54,331 bases of DNA from assembly GCA_041166025.1 (NCBI GenBank), contig JBEAMJ010000026.1, forward strand, positions 1-54,331. The letters are read 5' to 3'. The number at the start of each line of letters is the position of its first letter. Within the stretch, counting starts at the first letter, position 1. A program made the translations under genes and the position numbers. The notes under the pieces were generated by a model. That model saw only the letters and a program-made list of their open reading frames with translations, was not told the DNA's origin and did not search any database. Source of the DNA: UBA7672 sp041166025 (lineage in GTDB: Bacteria > Pseudomonadota > Alphaproteobacteria > Caulobacterales > Hyphomonadaceae). Below, piece after piece: positions 35,040 through 44,310 of this stretch.

Positions 35040-35612
35040 CTATCGCGGACGGTTCCTCCCGGCCAGAACCTGATCCAGCAGCAGGACCACCGCCCCGACC
35101 GAAATCGCGGCATCGGCCACATTGAAGATCCACGGGAAGCCGACGGGCCAGCCGCCGACAGTCCAGCCGAACCAGGGGCCCTGAAAGTCAATAAAATCAA
35201 CGACTGCGCCGAAAATCGCGCGGTCGATCAGGTTGCCGGCGGCCCCGCCGATGACCAGCGATAGAGCCAGCGCAGTGAGGCTCCGCTCCGCGCGCAACAG
35301 CCACAGCGTGAAACCGATCGCGATGCCCAGGATGACGACAAATAGTCCCCAGCGGGCGAGTCCTTCGGCCTGCATCGCACCGAAGCTGACCCCCCGATTC
35401 CAGATCATCGAGAAATCGAACAGGGGAGAAATCTCGATCCGCCCGCAAGTCGCGACCCCCGTCAGGCAGTCCAGCGCGCGGAACTCCGGCGTCGCCAGCA
35501 CCCAGGCCTTTGTCAGCTGGTCCACGACCACGATCGCGATAACCAGCGGGATGCCCCAGCGCCAGGCCGTGGTCATCTTTTCACGCGAAAGCCAGTCCAT
35601 CCTCACCGCCAT
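35040..35612 (-). CDS. lspA: Lipoprotein signal peptidase
   Basis: LspA cleaves the signal peptides of diacylated prolipoproteins in the inner membrane. The 190-residue protein has four hydrophobic segments. The catalytic aspartates lie in VIGGAAGNLIDRAIFGAVVD and FNVADAAISVGAVVLLLD. VVVDQLTKAWV near the N-terminus is also diagnostic. It has GTGAGG about 7 bases before the ATG at 35612. It lies 9 bases after ileS, a common coupling in alphaproteobacteria. Several lipoproteins in this window would be its substrates. Confidence 0.96.
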   Translation of the reverse strand: MAVRMDWLSREKMTTAWRWGIPLVIAIVVVDQLTKAWVLATPEFRALDCLTGVATCGRIEISPLFDFSMIWNRGVSFGAMQAEGLARWGLFVVILGIAIGFTLWLLRAERSLTALALSLVIGGAAGNLIDRAIFGAVVDFIDFQGPWFGWTVGGWPVGFPWIFNVADAAISVGAVVLLLDQVLAGRNRPR

Positions 35613-35621
35613 AGAGCAGCC

Positions 35622-38570
35622 TCACCCACCACGATACTCGCGAACCGCCGCCGCATCCCGCGGTGTGATGTCGGGAAAAGCTGGGTCGGCGGTCGCCGGA
35701 TCGAAATACCTCCAGGAGCGAGCGCACTTCACGCCAGGAGCACGAGTGCTCGTCACCGAAACACCCTCGCCCCCTGCCATCAGCTGCGCCTGCGATGTGA
35801 TGAAGATCTCCGCCGCGTCCTCACCGTCAAATGCCTTCAGGAGCCCGGGATCGCCAAGCTTGACACGCACTGCGGCCTCTAGCGAAGACCCGATCCGCTT
35901 CTCGCGCCGCTCCACTTCGAGCGCCTCCGTCACGGCCTTGCGGACCTTGAAGATGGCGTTCCATGTCTCGGCGGTATTGGCATCGAGCCACCCTTTCGGC
36001 GTCTCCGGAAACACCTGTAGGTGCACCGAGCCCCTGCCGGGATGGCGCTGTTCCCATGCCTCCTCGCATGTGAACACCATCACCGGCGCAAACCAGACGA
36101 CAAGGCGCGTAAACACTGCATCCATCACAGTCCGGCACGCGCGCCTGCGCAGCGACGACGGCGCATCGCAATAGAGGCTGTCCTTTCGGATATCGAAATA
36201 GACTGCCGACAGATCAACGACGCAGAAATTGACGAGCTCGTGGAACGCCCGCTTGAAATCGTAGGCCGTGTAGGCATCGCGCACGACTGTATCGAGTTCG
36301 GCCAGGCGGTGTAGCACCCAACGCTCCAGCCCCGGCATATCCGCGTCGTCAACGCGCTCCTTATCCGAGAACCCATCCAACGCGCCGAGCAGGTAGCGCA
36401 AGGTATTGCGCAGCTTGCGGTATGTGTCGCTGTTGGCCTCAAACAGTTTCCAGCCGAAGCTCGGGTCGTCCCAATAGTCCGACGACGCCACCCAGATACG
36501 CAGGATGTCGGCGCCGTACTTCTCGCAGACCTCCATCGGCGAGATCACGTTGCCGAGCGACTTCGACATCTTCTCGCCGTCCTCCGCTTGCACGAATCCG
36601 TGCGTAACGATGGCGTCGTAGGGCGCCCGCCCGCGCGTGGCGCAGCTCTCCAGCAGCGAGGACTGGAACCAGCCGCGATGCTGGTCCGAGCCTTCGAGAT
36701 AGACATCGGCCGGCCATTTCAACCCGCGGTCCTCCAGCGTGAACGCGTGCGTCGTGCCCGAGTCAAACCACACGTCGAGAATATCGTTGATCTTCTCGTA
36801 GCGGCTCGCGTCATAAGCATCGCCAAGGAAGTTTGCCGCCTCTCCGCCGAACCACGCGTCCGCGCCGCCCTTCTCTACCGAAGCAACGATGCGCGCATTC
36901 ACCGCCTCATCCTTCAGTATCTCGCCTGTCTCCCTGTCGACGAACAGCGTCAGCGGCACGCCCCACGCGCGCTGGCGCGAGATCAACCAATCCGGCCGCT
37001 CCTCCACCATCGCGCGCAATCGCTGCCGTCCGCGCTCCGGGGTGAACGCGGTCGCATCGATCGCCTGCAGACACAGCTCACGCAGTGTTCGACCTCCCCA
37101 CTGCACCAGCGGTCGGTCCATCGCGATGAACCATTGCGACGTGGCGCGCCGGATCACGGGCGCCTTGGACCGCCAAGAATGCGCATCGCGCAGGGTTGTC
37201 TGGCCCCGAGCCAGCAGAGCTCCGGCCTCGATCAACTTGTCCATGACGGCCTTGTTCGCCGGCCCATCCTGCCCGCGCTTTTTGCCTTCGAGTTCGATGA
37301 TCGCGAGCCCTTCAAAGCCAGGACATGCGGAGGTGTAACGCCCAAATGCATCGACAGTATCGGGGATGGTTTCATCGACGCCCCGGAAATCGAGCATCCG
37401 GCGGTTGGACATCCATACTTCATAGTCGTCTTCGCCGTGGCTCGGCGCAGTATGGACGAACCCTGTGCCTGCTTCATCGGTGACATGGGCGCCGCTCAGC
37501 AGGGGAACATCAAAGTCATAACCGCCCAGTCCGGCGTGACGGAGAGGATGTGCCACCGTCATTCGGGCAAGCTCGTCGGTCGTCACATCAAGCAGTCGCG
37601 TCCACGACGACGCCTTGGCGGCCTTCATCACGCTTTCAGCGAGCTTGTCCGCGAGAATGAGCTGGTCGCCCGGCTTGATCCACGGATCGAAGGCAAGACC
37701 CTGCTCCAACGCATCACATTGATAGAGTCCGTAACGGATCTCTGGATTGAACGACACGGCCCGGTTTGCCGGTATGGTCCAGGGGGTCGTCGTCCAGATC
37801 ACAACCGACGCCTTCTTGAGCCGATCGGCATCGGCCTCGGTAACGGGATCAGTTATGACCAGCGAGTCCACCGAAAACTTGACCCAGATCGTCTGCGCCT
37901 TGCGGTCGGCGTACTCGATCTCCGCCTCGGCGAGTGCGGTCTGCTCCACCGGGCTCCACATCACGGGCTTGGCGCCGCGCTTGAGCTGTCCGCTCATCGC
38001 GACCTTCAGAAACTCCTTCACCGTCGCCGCTTCAGACGAATAGGCCATCGTCAGATAGGGATCGTTCCAGTTGCCAATCCCGCCCAGCCGCTTGAACTCG
38101 CTGCGCTGGATGTCGATCCACTTCTGCGCATAGTCCCGGCACGCTTTGCGAAACTCCGCCGTCGGTACGTCGCGCTTCTGCTTTCCGGCAGCACGATACT
38201 CCTCTTCGACCTTCCACTCGATCGGCAGGCCATGGCAGTCCCAACCCGGAATGTAGTCCGCATCGAAGCCCATCATCTGCCGCGTGCGGATCACAAGGTC
38301 CTTCAGCGTCTTATTCATCGATGTGCCGATGTGGATATGTCCGTTCGCATAGGGCGGACCATCGTGCAGCATAAAGGCGGGCGCGTTGCGCCGTTTCGCA
38401 TCGGCCCGCAGCTGAGCGTAGAGGTTTTCCGCCTCCCATTTCGCGAGTCGCGCTGGCTCCTGTTGCGGCAGGCCGCCACGCATCGGGAAATCGGTTTTCG
38501 GAAGGAACAGCGTGTCCTTGTAGGGGTTTGCCGCGTCGTCTTTTGGGCCGTCTTTGTCTGGGCGTGTCAT
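35622..38570 (-). CDS. ileS: Isoleucyl-tRNA synthetase
   Basis: IleRS charges tRNA-Ile. The 982-residue class I enzyme has HIGH as NGHIHIGTS, PGWDCHGLPIEWKVE, the editing domain with VIWTTTPWTIPANRAVSFNP, and KMSKS as GEKMSKSLGNVISP. Only one cysteine remains in the C-terminal zinc region (GVKCARSWRYF), so the four-cysteine zinc knuckle found in some relatives is missing. The upstream 170 bases (38571-38740) contain no other gene. Confidence 0.98.
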   Translation of the reverse strand: MTRPDKDGPKDDAANPYKDTLFLPKTDFPMRGGLPQQEPARLAKWEAENLYAQLRADAKRRNAPAFMLHDGPPYANGHIHIGTSMNKTLKDLVIRTRQMMGFDADYIPGWDCHGLPIEWKVEEEYRAAGKQKRDVPTAEFRKACRDYAQKWIDIQRSEFKRLGGIGNWNDPYLTMAYSSEAATVKEFLKVAMSGQLKRGAKPVMWSPVEQTALAEAEIEYADRKAQTIWVKFSVDSLVITDPVTEADADRLKKASVVIWTTTPWTIPANRAVSFNPEIRYGLYQCDALEQGLAFDPWIKPGDQLILADKLAESVMKAAKASSWTRLLDVTTDELARMTVAHPLRHAGLGGYDFDVPLLSGAHVTDEAGTGFVHTAPSHGEDDYEVWMSNRRMLDFRGVDETIPDTVDAFGRYTSACPGFEGLAIIELEGKKRGQDGPANKAVMDKLIEAGALLARGQTTLRDAHSWRSKAPVIRRATSQWFIAMDRPLVQWGGRTLRELCLQAIDATAFTPERGRQRLRAMVEERPDWLISRQRAWGVPLTLFVDRETGEILKDEAVNARIVASVEKGGADAWFGGEAANFLGDAYDASRYEKINDILDVWFDSGTTHAFTLEDRGLKWPADVYLEGSDQHRGWFQSSLLESCATRGRAPYDAIVTHGFVQAEDGEKMSKSLGNVISPMEVCEKYGADILRIWVASSDYWDDPSFGWKLFEANSDTYRKLRNTLRYLLGALDGFSDKERVDDADMPGLERWVLHRLAELDTVVRDAYTAYDFKRAFHELVNFCVVDLSAVYFDIRKDSLYCDAPSSLRRRACRTVMDAVFTRLVVWFAPVMVFTCEEAWEQRHPGRGSVHLQVFPETPKGWLDANTAETWNAIFKVRKAVTEALEVERREKRIGSSLEAAVRVKLGDPGLLKAFDGEDAAEIFITSQAQLMAGGEGVSVTSTRAPGVKCARSWRYFDPATADPAFPDITPRDAAAVREYRGG

Positions 38571-38740
38571 GGCTCGAATCTGGGTGTCGCTGGAGTGGGT
38601 GCCTGGTGCGGATACGACTTTCCCGGCGTCAGACGCGTCAGGTCGCGTCCGCCGGGCCCATAATTCGAATGATCGCCGCTCGGGTCATGGCAGGCTGATA
38701 GCAGCGTCGCCGCCGGTTCGCCAAGGGCGGTTGTTCGGCC

Positions 38741-39649
38741 TCATGGCGACGGCGGCTGTGCAGACACAAGCAGGCTGCGCGCATTGGCCTCGTCCTGTCG
38801 CATCGCTACGACCAGATCATCGAGCCCGGAAAACGTCTCCTGCGGTCTCAGAAAAGCGACAAACGCCGTGTGCAGCCGCTTGCCATAGAGATCGCCGTTC
38901 CAGTCGAAGATCACCACCTCCAGCAACGGATCACGCAGTCCCGTCGTCGGCGTGCGGCCGAAACTCGCAACGCCAGGCCGCCACACGGCCTCGCTATCGA
39001 CCTGCGTCCAGACCGCATAGACCCCGTGCGCGGGGTGGACGATCTCGCCGAGCCGCATGTTGGCGGTCGGATAGCCCAGTGTCCGGCCACGCTTCTCGCC
39101 ATGCTCGACGATCGCATCGACAGTCCACCACCCGCCGAGCCCGCGCGCTGCCTCCTTCATGTCGCCGCGTTCGATGGCGGCGCGAATGGCGGAGGACGAC
39201 ACCTTCTCCCCGGCGTCCTGCACCTCTGCGACAACATGCACCTCGAAACCCATGTCCGCCCCATGCCGGCGCAGGCTGTCTGCGTCGCCCATGCGCCCCT
39301 TGCCGAACCGGAAGTCAAACCCAACGCTCACGCTCCGCGCGCCTACTTCGCCGACGATCACGCGCTGGCAGAATTCGCGATCCGTCATTGCCGCCATTGC
39401 TGCGTCAAACTTCAGCAGGCGCAGGTCCTGAACGCCAATTGCGTTCAGCGCGATCTCACGGCGCAACGGCGTCATCAGCCGGAAGGGCAGCGCAGCTGGC
39501 TGGAAGAACCTGCGCGGCGCCGGTTCAAAGGTCGCCACGCCCAGCGGGATGCCAAGACGCTTTGCCGCTGCGGCGGCCGAAGCGATCACTGCGCGATGCC
39601 CCGCATGCAGCCCATCGAAGTTTCCCAGCGCGATCGCGGCGCCCGACAT
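38741..39649 (-). CDS. ribF: Bifunctional riboflavin kinase / FAD synthetase
   Basis: RibF makes FMN and FAD from riboflavin. The 302-residue protein has an N-terminal adenylyltransferase domain with GNFDGLHAGHRAVI, VATFEPAPRRFF, VGFDFRFGKGR and VSSSAIRAAI. The C-terminal flavokinase domain contains RGRTLGYPTANMRL, HGVYAVW and LLEVVIFDWNGDLYG. The N-terminus is short, since GNFDG starts at residue 9, but an upstream start would run into the MaoC gene. It follows the MaoC gene by 7 bases. Confidence 0.96.
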   Translation of the reverse strand: MSGAAIALGNFDGLHAGHRAVIASAAAAAKRLGIPLGVATFEPAPRRFFQPAALPFRLMTPLRREIALNAIGVQDLRLLKFDAAMAAMTDREFCQRVIVGEVGARSVSVGFDFRFGKGRMGDADSLRRHGADMGFEVHVVAEVQDAGEKVSSSAIRAAIERGDMKEAARGLGGWWTVDAIVEHGEKRGRTLGYPTANMRLGEIVHPAHGVYAVWTQVDSEAVWRPGVASFGRTPTTGLRDPLLEVVIFDWNGDLYGKRLHTAFVAFLRPQETFSGLDDLVVAMRQDEANARSLLVSAQPPSP

Positions 39650-39656
39650 GCCTGGC

Positions 39657-40085
39657 CTATTCGGGCTTGCCGGACGGCACCATGACGAGCGCATCGCCCT
39701 TCATGCAGACCTTACCGTCGACTTCACCCTTGACCGACAAACGCACGCGACATCCGCGCTCGATCATCTCGATCACTTCCGCAGAGGATGTCACCGTGTC
39801 GCCGATCCGAACTGGCCGGACAAACTTCAGGTTCAGCTCCATGAACACCGCGCCCGGCCCGGGCAGGTCATTTCCCAAAATCGCCGAGATGTAGGAAGCG
39901 GTCAGCGCTCCGTGCGCGATGCGTCCCTTGAACTGCGTCTTGCGCGCATAGTCCTCGTCCATGTGCAACGGGTTGTGGTCGCCGGAGACGCGGGCGAAGT
40001 CGATCACGTCCTGCTCGGACACCGTATTCTCGATCGACACAGTCATGCCCACCGCAAGGTCGGCGAAAGTCTTGCCCGTCTTCAT
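39657..40085 (-). CDS. MaoC-like (R)-specific enoyl-CoA hydratase
   Basis: The 142-residue hot-dog-fold protein has the hydratase signature with catalytic Asp and His: DFARVSGDHNPLHMDEDYAR, followed by FKGRIAHGALTASYISAI. ELNLKFVRPVRIGDTV completes the pattern. It would hydrate trans-2-enoyl-CoA to (R)-3-hydroxyacyl-CoA, for fatty-acid or polyhydroxyalkanoate metabolism; the chain length is unknown. The ATG at 40085 follows TGAGGA about 10 bases upstream. A TTG at 40094 sits on the Shine-Dalgarno sequence and is rejected. Confidence 0.92.
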   Translation of the reverse strand: MKTGKTFADLAVGMTVSIENTVSEQDVIDFARVSGDHNPLHMDEDYARKTQFKGRIAHGALTASYISAILGNDLPGPGAVFMELNLKFVRPVRIGDTVTSSAEVIEMIERGCRVRLSVKGEVDGKVCMKGDALVMVPSGKPE

Positions 40086-40306
40086 GCCCAGCAATCCTCA
40101 AGTCCCCGGCCGCGCAGGCGGTCGTCCAAAGGCGGGTCCATAGAGCAATCCGCCCGCGCGTGGGAACCGTTTTCAACGCATACGCTTTGCCGGACGAGTC
40201 CCACCTGCTCCGAATTCCGTACATTCACGCCATTTTCGCGCGACCGGGGCCATAATCGCCACTAGCACTTGGTCTCGAACGCCTCACCGTTGCCTGCAAC
40301 GACTAC
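40086..40306. other. Intergenic region upstream of the MaoC gene
   Basis: These 221 bases separate the MaoC gene from the receiver pseudogene. I see no credible gene. The promoter of the MaoC-ribF-ileS-lspA run is likely here, but no convincing -35/-10 pair stands out. Confidence 0.4.
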
Positions 40307-40670
40307 ATGCGCGTTCCGGTGGCCGATGGCGACCCCACCATGCTCCGCATCACGCGTAACCAACTGAATCGATGAAGCTTTTTTAACACCCAATCGGCCC
40401 GGGATGTGCGCAGGGCGATCGCGAGCTCACGGCCGGCAATTTCAGCCCCATAATCTCCAACGCGAAGATGGAGCCGATCAAAAGCCTTAGCTGCTCCAGC
40501 ACACCCAGGCCGACGAGCGGCTGAAAACCGTCCCTGTGCTCATGATCACCGCCGAATCGGACACCAACAGAATTGTGGTCGCCGGCCAGGCCGGCGTGAG
40601 CACCCCCATTGCGAAGCCTTCCAACGCCGACACGTTTCGCAACCGGCTGGCCTGCGTCCTCCGAAGGTTC
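40307..40670 (+). pseudogene. Decayed CheY-like receiver-domain gene
   Basis: Remains of a single-domain response regulator are readable in three different frames. Frame 1 from ATG 40307 gives MRVPVADGDPTMLRITRNQL and hits TGA at 40373. It can be read on as NTQSARDVRRAIASSRP. A second frame gives FSPIISNAKMEPI (from about 40441). A third, from 40491, gives LLQHTQADERLKTVPVLMIT, then VVAGQAGVSTPIAKPSNADT and FRNRLACVLRRF. The Thr and Lys of the receiver active site are still visible (MIT, AKP). The acidic pocket reads ADGDP, and the phospho-acceptor Asp is replaced by Asn in IISNAKMEP. At least two frameshifts and one stop make it non-functional. Confidence 0.8.
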
Positions 40671-40688
40671 TGCGGCACAGGGCCAACG

Positions 40689-40718
40689 AAAAAGGGCCGC
40701 AGCATGCCGCGGCCCTTT
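40689..40718 (-). terminator. Rho-independent terminator of the TonB-receptor gene
   Basis: AAAGGGCCGC (40691-40700) and GCGGCCCTTT (40709-40718) form a perfect 10-bp stem with an 8-base loop. On the minus strand the stem is followed by five T residues. It begins 21 bases after the stop of the TonB-dependent receptor gene at 40740, in the correct orientation. Confidence 0.85.
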
Positions 40719-40739
40719 CCCGAACAGACCAAGGCTACG

Positions 40740-43460
40740 TTACCAGGTCATGCGCGCCTTCAGATAGTAGAAGCCGCCATTGAAACCGAATGGCGAGCGT
40801 TCGCCATACTGTGAACCGACGATGCCCGCCCACGGATTGTCGACCGGATACTCGTCGAACAGGTTCTGCGCGCCGGCGATCAGTTCAACATTCTCCGTCA
40901 CCTTGTAGCCGACTTCAGCGTCAAGCAGGAACGCGGCTTCGCCATCGATCGGCAGGGTCTCGTCCTCGAGGTGGGCTTCGAAATACTCGCCATAATAGTT
41001 CACCCGGCCAAGCAGGCGCCACGGCCCCTGCGTGTGCGTGACGGAGAAGTTGCCCTTCCAGTTCGGCAGGGACTCCTCCAGTTGCCGCACGCGGGTCGAC
41101 GAGATCGTCTGGCCAGCGTTTTCCACGCTGGTATCGGTATAGTTCAACGCCAGCGTGTAGTCGGTGTCGCCGACCTGGATGAAGTCCACCGGTCCTGACA
41201 GCACGACGTCGATCCCGCGAGTCTCGGTATCGAAGTCGTTGTTGAAGAACGAGAACGAGATCAGGTCCTCGAAGCCCGTGAAGTTCGCGCGGTCAAGCAC
41301 GTTGGCGTTGTCGAGGATGGTGAGAAGCTCGCCCGTGCGGGTCGCCCCGCCGGTAGGCACGTTCCTCTGCGCAGCGAGGAACTGCAGCGCAGCCGGGAAG
41401 TTGATCGCAGAAGAGCGAGAAATGCGGTCCTCGACGTCGATCTGGAAGAGATCCACCGTCAGCGTCGACGAGCCAATATCGAACGCGCCGCCGAGGGTGA
41501 AGTTTTCCGATTCCTCCGGCCCGAGCGTCGGGCGCGTCAGGCCCAGCCCACCTGCCGAAACCGGCGCGGCGATGTAATCGGCCGCAATCTGACCGGCCGG
41601 GCTGCTCAGTGGGAAGGTGCCTTCGTCCTGGAGCTCGCCATTGGAGAACTGCGTCGTCACGTTGATGACGTTTGCCTGCCCCGCAGTCGGTGCATGGAAG
41701 CCAGTAGACCAGGTCGAACGCAGACGGAAGCCGTCCATCACACGCCACAAGCCGCCGATCTTGTAGTTCGTCGTGCTGCCGAAGCTGTCATAGTCTTCGT
41801 ACCGCACCGCGCCCTGCAGCGTCACCGCCTCGGTGACGTCGGTTTCGAGATCGATGTAGTAGGACGTGTTGGACTGGCTGCTCGTGCCCGCAGAAGCCGG
41901 GGTGAAGCCGCCAAAGCCGTTCGAGCTGCTGGAGAAACCCTGGCCCAGGGGGTAGGCGCTGGAAGGCGCTGCCAGCGGTCCGAGCGCGTAGGAGGCCGGA
42001 TCGCCTGCGCGCACTTCAAACTCTTCCTCGCGCCATTCGAAGCCGAACGCGATGTTGAGGTCGGAGGCGAAACCCACCGGCAGCCCGTAGCCGAAGTCGA
42101 GATTGAAGATGTTCTCGACCTGGCCGTAGCCGCCGGGGTTAAACGAGGTCGGAGTATTCGGCCCGAGCGAGGCGTTGACTGTGTTCTTGATCAGGAAGTC
42201 TGCCTGGTTCTCGCCGTAGCGGTAGCTCACATCGTAGCTTAGGCCCGAAACCCACGGCACTTCACCGCGCAGGCCTAGCGCGATCGACGTATCCTCCAGC
42301 TGACCGCCGAAGCGCGGCGTGAAGCCGCCAGGGAAAAGCTCAACAAACGCGAAGCAGTTCGGGTTGGCCGTCACCGCAGCGAGCACCGCCGCGTTTGGCC
42401 GCAGGCCGCCGCCCGCGGTCAGCGGGATGCCCGCCGGGCAATCACCCGCAGTGGTGACTGACAGGTCTCCCACCCGGATAGACGGCACGCCGCCCGAGGT
42501 AGCTGCCAGGGGCGCGCCGGTTACCGGATCGACGGTTGGACCTGCATAAACACCAGGCCGGTTGGTCGGGTTGCGGAAGTAGAAGCCGCCTTCCACTTCG
42601 CGTTGGGCGTAGTTTCCGAACGCATAGAGCTCATGCTTGTCGTCGAGATCATACCCGAAATTGGCGTAGATCTTGATGTCGTCCTTGACCTCGGGCTGCC
42701 CCCAGATCTGAGCCGGGTTGGCAACGGCGGTATTGCCCGCCGCGATCAGCGCCGCCGCATCGTCGCGCTGCACCGAGCGGCTGGTGGGATCGGTCTGCTG
42801 GTATTCGGCCGACAGGTTCAGAAAGCCATTTGTGCCGATCGGCAGGCCGACATTGCCCGCGATCTGGTATGAGGCGCCATCTCCCTCATAGGTCTGGCCC
42901 CATTTCGCTTCGAGGCTCCCGCCGGAGGAGTCGTCCTTCAGGATGAAGTTGATAACGCCCGCGATGGCGTCTGACCCATACTACGAGGAGGCGCCATCGC
43001 GCAGCACTTCGACCTGCTTCAGAGCAATCGCCGGAACGGTGGAGATGTCGGGGCCCTGGCTGCCGTCAGAAATGCCGCCGCCAAGGAAAGCGATCACGGC
43101 GGCGCGGTGCATGCGCTTGCCGTTCACCAGCACAAGCGTGTTGTCCGGCGGCAGACCGCGCAAGTTGATCGGGCGTACGAGTGTCGCCGCATCGGAGATC
43201 GGTTGTGTGCCGACGTTGAAGGACGGCACCAGGGTGCGTAGGATGTTGACCGCATCGTTGTCGCCCTGGTTCACCAGCTCGTCGCCGGCCACGACGTCCA
43301 CCGGGGCCGGCGAGTCGATCGCGGAACGCGCATCCACGCGCGTGCCCGTGATGATCACGACGTCCTCATCGCCTCCGCCTTGTTGGGCAAGAGCCAGAGG
43401 AATGCCAAAGGCTCCGATCGCGAGCGCCATGGCGGCGCCCCGCATCAACTTAACTCTCAT
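40740..43460 (-). pseudogene. TonB-dependent receptor interrupted by one in-frame amber codon
   Basis: The frame is open for 907 codons from ATG 43460 (MRVKL, after GGAG) to the stop at 40740, except for one TAG at 42983-42981, codon 160. Before it lie a signal peptide (MRVKLMRGAAMALAIGAFGI, cleaved near ALAQ) and the plug start (VVIITGTRVDAR, RTLVPSFN, INLRGLPPDNTLVLVNGKRM). Right at the break the protein reads DGASS-stop-YGSDAIAGVINFIL. Receptors of this group usually have DGAS(S/A)QYGSDAIAGV, so TAG most simply replaces CAG (Gln). The barrel downstream is complete to a C-terminal aromatic residue (LKARMTW). The outer-membrane transport substrate is unknown. Without suppression only a 159-residue fragment would be made. 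Confidence 0.85.
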
Positions 43461-43757
43461 AGACCCCACTCCGTCTGTTAACGACGATCGACCATTCTAT
43501 CCGGCACCTTTTGCGGCCAGACCGTTCGCGTCGGGATTGAATTTTGGCCGCCCGATCCTTGAGCGGTGAGGCGCAGGCGACACCCTGCACGAATGATGTA
43601 TCCGTGAAAATCTCAGGAGAACCCTGCGGAAAGATCGCCGGCCGCCCCTTGGTCGGCCGCTACTGCCGCAAACACGATGGCGTCAGCCTGCACGCCTGCG
43701 CTGCCCCAGCTTCGCCAAACCAGCTATGCTATTGGCCAAACCCTGGAGGAGGGCGCG
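43461..43757. other. Divergent intergenic region, TonB receptor / TPR gene
   Basis: About 297 bases separate two divergent genes. It holds the receptor ribosome-binding site (GGAG, 8 bases before ATG 43460) and the GGAGGA of the TPR gene. An inverted repeat CGGCCG-n8-CGGCCG lies near 43640-43670. A TAGAAT box on the minus strand could be a receptor -10 element, but no matching -35 is seen. No credible gene lies inside. Confidence 0.45.
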
Positions 43758-44303
43758 ATGCGCACACAGGCATTATCGATTCTGACAATTGCGGTTCTTG
43801 CCCTCTCAGCGGGTGTCGCACATGCGCAACCCGGCCTGAGCGGGGGTAACGATCTTGACGCCATCGACAAGGCCCATCGCCTCGACCAGGAAAAGCAGCG
43901 GGAACGGGACAGCACGCGGAAAAACGGCCTCGATGCGCTGCAGGCGCAGGACTTTGCGCTCGCGGAGAAGGAGTTCGCCAGGCTCCTGTCCATGGACCCC
44001 ACGACCAGCGATGCCAACTACCTGATGGGGCTCACGCAAATGGGCCTCAAAAAATGGCCCGAAGCGAAGGCCTATCTCCAAACCGCTGTGGTGAGCGAAC
44101 CGACACGCCCCGAGCCCAAGGCCCGCCTCGGCGTCGCTCACGTCATGCTCGGCGACATCAACTCTGCCGCTGACCAGCACGACGCCCTCGGCGCCATGGC
44201 CCGCGCCTGCAATGGCTGCCCCGACCAGAAGACCATCAACGACAACCTTCTGATGCTGGACAAAATCCTGGTCGCGGCGACCAAGCCGAAGACACCGGGG
44301 TAA
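43758..44303 (+). CDS. Exported tetratricopeptide-repeat protein
   Basis: The 181-residue protein has a signal peptide (MRTQALSILTIAVLALSAGV, cleavage near AHAQ). It then has a charged segment (DKAHRLDQEKQRERDSTRKN) and two or three TPR-like repeats: GLDALQAQDFALAEKEFARL, NYLMGLTQMGLKKWPEAKAY and ARLGVAHVMLGDINSAADQH. A CNGCPDQ motif follows. It is built like the TPR protein at 16793 but is not an obvious duplicate. GGAGG lies 8 bases before the ATG. It converges with smpB, with 7 bases between the stops. Its function is unknown. Confidence 0.78.
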   Translation: MRTQALSILTIAVLALSAGVAHAQPGLSGGNDLDAIDKAHRLDQEKQRERDSTRKNGLDALQAQDFALAEKEFARLLSMDPTTSDANYLMGLTQMGLKKWPEAKAYLQTAVVSEPTRPEPKARLGVAHVMLGDINSAADQHDALGAMARACNGCPDQKTINDNLLMLDKILVAATKPKTPG

Positions 44304-44310
44304 GCGCCGG

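Noticed and set aside
36588..38663. A very long plus-strand open frame (691 codons) opposite ileS
   Set aside because: It is fully antisense to a clear ileS gene; its composition (Arg/Pro-rich, no motifs) is the usual shadow of a GC-rich coding strand.
42981..42983. Amber codon as a designed recoding site (pyrrolysine or similar)
   Set aside because: No accompanying recoding genes or stem-loop are seen, and relatives are expected to have Gln here; a point mutation is simpler.
42774..43460. Two separate genes: a short plug-like ORF and a separate receptor starting at 42773
   Set aside because: The DNA between 42773 and the TAG is open in the same frame and encodes the missing plug residues, so this is one gene with one stop.
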